A DNA stretch of 8,810 nucleotides from Pseudomonadota bacterium. Its GTDB lineage: Bacteria > Pseudomonadota > Alphaproteobacteria > Ferrovibrionales > Ferrovibrionaceae. The notes under the pieces were generated by a model that saw only the letters and a program-made list of their open reading frames with translations, made no database searches and had not been told where the DNA came from. A program made the translations under genes and the position numbers. This document shows, in pieces, positions 5,302 through 8,810 of this stretch. Position 1 is the stretch's first letter. Every line of letters begins with the position of its first letter. The DNA lies in NCBI GenBank assembly GCA_023434425.1, contig JAEYSS010000167.1, forward strand, positions 1 to 8,810. The letters are read 5' to 3'.

Positions 5302-6573
5302 ATGACCGACCGCCGTCTCCCGCCCGCCAGCCTGGTTCACGCATTCTCGCGTCACGCCGCCTATATGGCCCAGCGCCAGGGCGGGGAGCGCCTGAAGCGC
5401 CGCGACGAGGATTTCTCCTGGCTGGTGCTGGATGGCGTGCCGCTCGACGATGCAGTGCTGGCGGCCTGCCGGTTCGTCGGTGCCAGCCTGGTCAGGGCCA
5501 GCCTGCGACGGGCCGATCTGTTCGCCGCCGATTTCGCCACCGCCGATCTCAGCCATGCCCAGTTCGACCGCGCCGATCTGCGCGGTGCCAATTTCTATGG
5601 CGCCTCCCTGCGCGATGCCTGTCTGCGCCAGTCCGACATGCGGCCGGGCCAGATGCAGATCCAGGACAGCGGCGGCACCCGGCGCCAGGTCACCACCTTG
5701 CGCGGTGCCGATCTCGACGGCGCCGACCTGTCGCTGACGCAGCTCGAGGATGCCGATATGGCGGTCGCCTCCGCCCGCGGCGCCAGCTTCGCCCGCGCCA
5801 ATCTCTACGGCGTCAATCTGGCCGGTGCCGATCTCAGCGGCGCGGATTTCACCGACGCCAAGATGAAGGAATGCAACCTGCTCGGCGCCAAGCTCGACGG
5901 TGCCAAGCTGAAAGGCGCCGATCTGCGCGGCGCCAACCTGCGCAATGTCGACCTCAGTACAGTGAATGTCACCGGCGCCAATCTGATCGGCGCGGCGATG
6001 CGCAGCGCCAACGCCACTATGCATGGCGAGATCGAAGCCATCCTGGCGAGCCATTCGCGCTGGATCGCCACCGGCGGTGCCGAGGGCGAGCGCGCCAACT
6101 TCTCCGGCCGCAAGCTGCGCGGCACCGACTTCTCGGGCTGCGACCTGCGCGCCGCCGATTTCACCGATGCCGGCCTGGCCGATGCGCATTTCGTCTGCGC
6201 CCAGCTCACCTTCACAAATTTCACCCGTTGCGATCTGCAGCGGGCCAATTTCGACGAAGCCCGCTGCGCCGGCACTATCTTCAGCGATGCCAGTCTCGGG
6301 GCCGCCACCTTCCGCAACGCGCAGCTGATCGGCGCCGAGGTGACCACGCCGGATGGCCAGCCCACCGGCCGCCTGTTCCATCCGCAGATGGCTGGTGCCA
6401 GCCTGAACGGCGCCGACCTGCGCGGCGCCAAAGTCGAGGGCGTCGATTTCAGCCAGGCGCAGTTCACCGATGTCCATCTCGGCAGCGCCAGCCTGATCGA
6501 CTGCAAGGGCCTGCCGCCGCCGGGCCCGGTGCGTCACATCGCCAAGCCCCGGGGCACGATTTTCATCGACTGA
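5302..6573 (+). CDS. Pentapeptide-repeat protein 4 of four-gene array
   Basis: Product of 423 residues, the longest. Cap with FSRH (H18) and QGGER; coils 40-112; RPGQ at 114-117; Asp/Ser/Gly/Arg loop to about 130; regular run to about 235 with DLRGANLRNVDL at 207-218; second cap with H251, W254 and RA at 264-265; coils with FSGCDLRAAD; PTGR at 354-357; last coils. The paralogs end soon after their N/E-C-x-G motif. This one has DCKGL at 400-404 and then a Pro/Arg/Lys-rich extension of about 19 residues, so it may carry an extra interaction tail. No signal peptide. ATG 5302 has AGAAGG 5 nt upstream and aligns with the paralogs. It is 100 nt after gene 3 and is followed by a double terminator, so it is probably the last gene of the unit. 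Function unknown. Confidence 0.93.
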   Translation: MTDRRLPPASLVHAFSRHAAYMAQRQGGERLKRRDEDFSWLVLDGVPLDDAVLAACRFVGASLVRASLRRADLFAADFATADLSHAQFDRADLRGANFYGASLRDACLRQSDMRPGQMQIQDSGGTRRQVTTLRGADLDGADLSLTQLEDADMAVASARGASFARANLYGVNLAGADLSGADFTDAKMKECNLLGAKLDGAKLKGADLRGANLRNVDLSTVNVTGANLIGAAMRSANATMHGEIEAILASHSRWIATGGAEGERANFSGRKLRGTDFSGCDLRAADFTDAGLADAHFVCAQLTFTNFTRCDLQRANFDEARCAGTIFSDASLGAATFRNAQLIGAEVTTPDGQPTGRLFHPQMAGASLNGADLRGAKVEGVDFSQAQFTDVHLGSASLIDCKGLPPPGPVRHIAKPRGTIFID

Positions 6574-6583
6574 AAAGCAGACG

Positions 6584-6631
6584 GATCGGACGGTCCGGTC
6601 ACATGGTTTTTTGCCCGGTTCGCCGGCTTTT
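6584..6631 (+). terminator. Double intrinsic terminator closing the pentapeptide array
   Basis: The first hairpin is GATCGGA (6584-6590) with TCCGGTC (6594-6600), seven pairs with one G-U and loop CGG; six T follow at 6607-6612 after a 6-nt gap. The second is CCGG (6615-6618) with CCGG (6623-6626), loop TTCG, extended by G6613-C6627 over a bulged C and followed directly by four T (6628-6631). The pair sits 10 nt after the stop of array gene 4. Confidence 0.6.
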
Positions 6632-6660
6632 GCGGCATAGTGAGTTCAGGCGGTCCAGGC

Positions 6661-6667
6661 GGGGGAG
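6661..6667 (+). promoter_or_regulatory. Ribosome binding site deciding the start of the first PAS-like gene
   Basis: GGGGGAG lies 5 nt before ATG 6673. The in-frame GTG at 6640 upstream has no such site and would add 11 Gly/Ser-rich residues. Confidence 0.75.
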
Positions 6668-6672
6668 AAACC

Positions 6673-7248
6673 ATGCGCTTTGCCGACAGAATCGACGAAC
6701 GGGATCTGCAGCATCTGTATTTTTACTGGCTGTCGAAAAAGACCAGCCGGTTTCCGCCGCCGCGTTCCGTGATCGAGCCTGCCGAAATCCGTTTCCTGCT
6801 GCCGGCTCTTTTCATCATCGAGGTCGATCACGACGAGGAGCGCTTCCGCTATCGCCTGGCTGGTGCTGAGGTGGAGGCGCTGGTGCAGGCGCGGCTGCAC
6901 GGGCTGTGGCTGGATGAGGCACTGCGCTCGCCGTTGCGTGAATTCTTCGACGAGGCTTTCTGCGCCGCGGCCTTCGGTCGCAAGGTGCAGTATCGTCGCA
7001 ACACGCTGCATCTCGCCGGCCGGCCGTATATCCGGTATTCGCGCATTCTGCTGCCGTTGTCGAATACCGGCGAGCGCATCGACCATCTGCTCGGCTGTAT
7101 CAAGCTGGATGGCGAAATCCATGCGCGCAATCCCGGCACGGTCGAAGAGCACGAAATCACCATCAGCGATGTCGCGACCTTGGAACTCGATGCCTATGAA
7201 ATGCCGGAAGACATCAGGCGGCTGGGCAGCGGTACCGCGCCGGCCTGA
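6673..7248 (+). CDS. PAS_5 (PF07310-like) single-domain protein
   Basis: Product of 191 residues with no signal peptide or membrane helix. It follows the pattern of the alphaproteobacterial PAS_5 family: an N-terminal LYFYWLSKK helix (15-23), a short Pro-rich turn and an IEPAEIRFLLPALFIIEV strand region (34-51), the hallmark RFRYRLAG at 57-64, a helical middle with EFFDEAF (90-96), and the RYSRILLPLSNTG strand (121-133) before a final strand LLGCIKLDG. Members are small PAS-fold proteins of unknown signal and output, numerous in Rhodospirillales. No kinase, cyclase or DNA-binding domain is attached, and no ligand can be named. The acidic C-terminal part (from about 143) is not recognised. The gene starts 42 nt after the terminator closing the array, so it is probably a separate unit. 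The family call is from memory of its motifs. Confidence 0.8.
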   Translation: MRFADRIDERDLQHLYFYWLSKKTSRFPPPRSVIEPAEIRFLLPALFIIEVDHDEERFRYRLAGAEVEALVQARLHGLWLDEALRSPLREFFDEAFCAAAFGRKVQYRRNTLHLAGRPYIRYSRILLPLSNTGERIDHLLGCIKLDGEIHARNPGTVEEHEITISDVATLELDAYEMPEDIRRLGSGTAPA

Positions 7249-7278
7249 GGCCCGTGCCATGCCAGGGCGGGTAACGAG

Positions 7279-7298
7279 CGGCGGGGCGAGCCCCGCCG
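7279..7298. repeat. Strong GC hairpin between convergent genes
   Basis: CGGCGGGG (7279-7286) pairs perfectly with CCCCGCCG (7291-7298) around CGAG, 8 G-C pairs. It lies in the 56 nt between the convergent stops at 7248 and 7305. No T-tract follows on either strand, so it may act as a transcript-end stabiliser or a weak bidirectional terminator rather than a classic intrinsic one. Confidence 0.6.
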
Positions 7299-7304
7299 GC
7301 AGCG

Positions 7305-7568
7305 TCACATTTCGACCTTGCCCCAGTTGATCTGGTGCAGCGGAACGTCCTTCAGCTTGTCGACGAAGGGTTTCGCGCCGATGAAGATGGGCGCCAGGCT
7401 CACGCCCTTGGCCACCAGGACGACTTCATCCTTTTGCAGTCGCTGCTTGAAGGCCGCCATGGAGCGCTGGGCCATTTCCGGCGTGGCAACTCCGGCTTCC
7501 GAAACCATGATCAAGGTGACGACTTTGCCGTCGATCTTATAATTCACAAACGGGTACTGCTGCCCCAT
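7305..7568 (-). CDS. Small protein of unknown function (87 aa)
   Basis: I do not recognise this protein. It has 87 residues, no signal peptide and no cysteine. Visible pattern: a hydrophobic strand-like stretch YKIDGKVVTLIMV (10-22), an amphipathic helix from PEMAQRSMAAFKQRL (30-44), a second strand EVVLVAKGV (48-56), a hydrophobic APIFIGA segment (59-65), a Lys/Asp-rich helix, then a Trp near the end. This looks like a compact alpha/beta cytoplasmic domain. Start ATG 7568 is supported by GGGGGAG 8 nt upstream. A second ATG 7 nt further upstream is out of frame. Third-position G/C preference resembles its neighbours. It is convergent with the preceding PAS-like gene and divergent from the exported-protein gene, so it is probably transcribed alone. 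A real gene is likely; the function cannot be stated. Confidence 0.7.
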   Translation of the reverse strand: MGQQYPFVNYKIDGKVVTLIMVSEAGVATPEMAQRSMAAFKQRLQKDEVVLVAKGVSLAPIFIGAKPFVDKLKDVPLHQINWGKVEM

Positions 7569-7576
7569 CGCCCATT

Positions 7577-7583
7577 CTCCCCC
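7577..7583 (-). promoter_or_regulatory. Ribosome binding site of the 87-aa gene
   Basis: GGGGGAG on the - strand, 8 nt from ATG 7568. The same heptamer precedes the PAS-like gene at 6673. Confidence 0.7.
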
Positions 7584-7599
7584 AGGCCGACCCCGCCTG

Positions 7600-7817
7600 C
7601 AGCGTTAACCAAAACATATTCCATATCCCGCAAAAAAACTAACGAATTCTAACTATTAGGCGATTACTAAGCCGGCTTGCATTGAAAACTGTGACGCTCG
7701 CCGCAGGGTGGAGAGTTTGTCGTCCGCGTGATCTGGACCCTTGTCCGGACACACCCATACTTGTGTTCACGCGATCCCGACGCGTTGCGACGCTTTACCG
7801 GTCACCGGAGACAGGCC
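7600..7817. promoter_or_regulatory. Divergent intergenic region, AT-rich part 7600-7690
   Basis: This region separates the 87-aa gene (-) from the exported-protein gene (+). Bases 7600-7690 are clearly AT-richer than the rest of the window, with a run of seven A at 7632-7638, and probably hold promoters for both genes. No -35/-10 pair was clear enough to assign. Nearer the + gene are an inverted repeat ACGCG-N7-CGCGT (7769-7785) and CCGG-TCA-CCGG (7798-7808), which abuts the ribosome binding site. No small gene is supported here: the upstream extension of the + frame to GTG 7728 lacks a ribosome binding site. Confidence 0.35.
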
Positions 7818-8177
7818 ATGACGAAAACGCCCTTCATTGTTTCGCTTCTTTCCGCCATTGCCTCTGTCGCATTGCTGGTGGCGGCGCCGGCGCAGGCCGG
7901 CAGCTACGTGGTGCAGCCCGGCGCCACGGCACAGATCGACGTGGCTGAGCGCGGCGGCTATACGACCGTTGTCATCGTCAACAGCGCCAGTACGGCCGGC
8001 AGCCTGCAGCTGCCGGCCGACGGCAGCACCGTGACTGTGCCGGCCAGTGGCAGGACGGAACTTTACGATCGCTACAGCAGTGGGCCCATCGGCAATGCCT
8101 ATGTCGCCGTGCGCAATACCGGCAGCGTGCCGCTGCAGGTGATCACGCGCTACGCGGTGCGCGTGCCGCTGCCCTGA
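7818..8177 (+). CDS. Small exported protein of unknown function
   Basis: Product of 119 residues. The N-terminus is a clear Sec signal peptide: Lys at 3, a hydrophobic core at about 6-23, and an APAQA cleavage motif with A25 and A27, giving a mature protein of about 92 residues starting at Gly28. The mature part has no cysteine, so it is not a lipoprotein. It is rich in Val, Thr, Ser and Gly in alternating hydrophobic patterns (TTVVIVN, STVTVPA, AYVAVRN, LQVITRYAV), suggesting an all-beta sandwich in the periplasm or outside the cell. I cannot name the family. ATG 7818 was chosen because it gives the signal peptide and has GGAGA 6 nt upstream. An in-frame GTG at 7728 would put 30 residues before the signal peptide. 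Its 3' end overlaps the convergent PAS-like gene by 28 nt. Confidence 0.82.
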   Translation: MTKTPFIVSLLSAIASVALLVAAPAQAGSYVVQPGATAQIDVAERGGYTTVVIVNSASTAGSLQLPADGSTVTVPASGRTELYDRYSSGPIGNAYVAVRNTGSVPLQVITRYAVRVPLP

Positions 8178-8743
8178 TCGGGCTTCTGCTGCGGCAGGGG
8201 CTGGAATGTCTCGGTGTCGAGCCGCAGGTAGAAGCCGTCCCTGAAGCCTCCGCTGCGGCTGAGTTCGGTGATCGAACGCGGCCGCACCGGCAGTGCAGTG
8301 GGCCAGACCTGCACGCTGAACACCTGGACAGGCTCGTCTGTCACCCCGTGGCTGAGCGGCAGCATCAGGCGGCGCGTCGTGGCAAATCCTTCGGCATCCC
8401 AGCGAAACACGCTTTCCGAATAAACCGGCACACGGTCGTGGAAGGCGGCGTCATAGATATGCGTCATGTACTCGCGATAGCTGCCCTGCATGATGTCATG
8501 CAGGGTCTTGCCGGTGAAATCCGTACCATAGCGCTCGACATGCGCCGATCCGGCCAGGCGATAGCGCCAGACGCCGGCACCTGCCGGTTCGGTGATCAGC
8601 AGGTTGGGCCAGATCGCGGGCGGCAGATCCAGCGGGTCGATCTCGCTGCGATCCGGCATGCGGCGGCCCTGCCGCTTGCGCGTCCAGTAGTCCGCCACCG
8701 TCTCCAGGGCGGGTTCGTCGGAAAAGGGCGTGTGGCCGATCAT
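8150..8743 (-). CDS. PAS_5 (PF07310-like) single-domain protein
   Basis: Product of 197 residues. It shows the PAS_5 family signature more typically than the copy at 6673: ADYWTRKRQGRRMPDRSEI (17-35), then DPLDLPP and WPNLLITE, VWRYRLAGSAHVERYG (58-73) with TGKTL, a helical middle with YREYMTHIYDAAF (89-101), and RRLMLPLSHG (124-133). The family is a stand-alone PAS fold of unknown ligand and output. Residues after about 155 are Arg/Ser-rich and unassigned. ATG 8743 starts the conserved part; there is no convincing Shine-Dalgarno. A reading frame entering from the right edge ends either 10 nt before it or in an ATGA overlap with it, so it may be the second gene of a - strand unit. The stop lies inside the 3' end of the exported-protein gene. 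Confidence 0.85.
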   Translation of the reverse strand: MIGHTPFSDEPALETVADYWTRKRQGRRMPDRSEIDPLDLPPAIWPNLLITEPAGAGVWRYRLAGSAHVERYGTDFTGKTLHDIMQGSYREYMTHIYDAAFHDRVPVYSESVFRWDAEGFATTRRLMLPLSHGVTDEPVQVFSVQVWPTALPVRPRSITELSRSGGFRDGFYLRLDTETFQPLPQQKPDQGSGTRTA

Positions 8744-8753
8744 CGCGTCAAGT

Positions 8754-8810
8754 TTACCGCCGCCGCCGCGGCTTGTCGCGAAATCTGCGCGTCAGGCTCG
8801 CGGCGCGCTC
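8754..8810 (-). CDS. Possible C-terminal end of an upstream gene (partial, at window edge)
   Basis: On the - strand a frame is open from the window edge to TAA at 8756-8754. It encodes an Arg-rich tail (SLTRRFRDKPRRRR) with mostly G/C third positions and stops 10 nt before the PAS-like gene. A rival frame ends in a TGA overlapping that gene's ATG. Only 18 codons are visible, so neither product nor reality can be confirmed. Confidence 0.25.
   Translation of the reverse strand, partial: ERAASLTRRFRDKPRRRR

Noticed and set aside
1113..6537. Long open frames on the - strand opposite each of the four pentapeptide genes (up to 474 codons, Gly/Ala/Ile/Gln-rich).
   Set aside because: They are the complement of the repeated GCC-GAT-CTG-type codons, read as GAG/QIG-like units. 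The 15-nt period and high GC remove stops in this frame. They lack ribosome binding sites and a sensible protein pattern, while the + frames give recognised repeats and start/stop spacing.
1296..6573. Reading the array as quinolone-resistance (Qnr/MfpA-like) gyrase-protection proteins.
   Set aside because: The repeats are shared by a very broad fold family. Size, double-cap plan and loops differ from Qnr/MfpA, and no gyrase-related gene is nearby, so the sequence does not support this function.
1296..6573. A mobile element or phage cargo carrying the array.
   Set aside because: No transposase, integrase, terminal inverted repeats, target duplications or tRNA attachment site is visible, and codon use is like that of the neighbours.

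Overview
The window is high-GC chromosomal DNA with strong G/C preference at third codon positions. Its families (a PyrC-type dihydroorotase, a PilZ protein and two PAS_5/PF07310-like proteins) suggest an alphaproteobacterium, probably of the Rhodospirillales or a close relative. That placement is an inference from family content, not from a marker gene. No tRNA, rRNA, CRISPR array, transposase or integrase is visible.

Layout: (1) 1-513 is the 3' part of pyrC on the + strand. It converges on a PilZ-domain gene (533-1126, - strand) whose product carries a long histone-H1-like Lys/Ala/Pro tail. (2) A 169-nt divergent region with CCCGATT-type repeats separates the PilZ gene from the main feature. 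(3) Four consecutive + strand genes (1296-2543, 2674-3891, 3981-5201, 5302-6573) encode paralogous cytoplasmic pentapeptide-repeat proteins of 405-423 residues. They are full length, collinear and separated by 89-130 nt. (4) Two hairpins with T-tracts (6584-6631) close the array. (5) A PAS_5-like protein (6673-7248, +), an unrecognised 87-residue protein (7305-7568, -), a small exported protein (7818-8177, +) and a second PAS_5-like protein (8150-8743, -) follow. The last two overlap tail to tail by 28 nt. A few codons of one more - strand gene may enter at the right edge.

The pentapeptide array is the most unusual part. Each protein appears to be an internal duplication: an H-x2-[W/F/Y] cap motif followed about 100 residues later by an R-x-G or T-G-[KR] loop occurs in both halves. 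The four paralogs share one architecture but differ most in the loop after the invariant RPGQ. The leader of the second gene contains two interleaved complementary pairs (9 and 10 bp), and the second ends exactly on the start codon. They can form either mutually exclusive hairpins or an H-type pseudoknot, a good candidate for a cis-acting translational switch. The function of the array is unknown. Nothing here links it to gyrase protection or to any named defence system.
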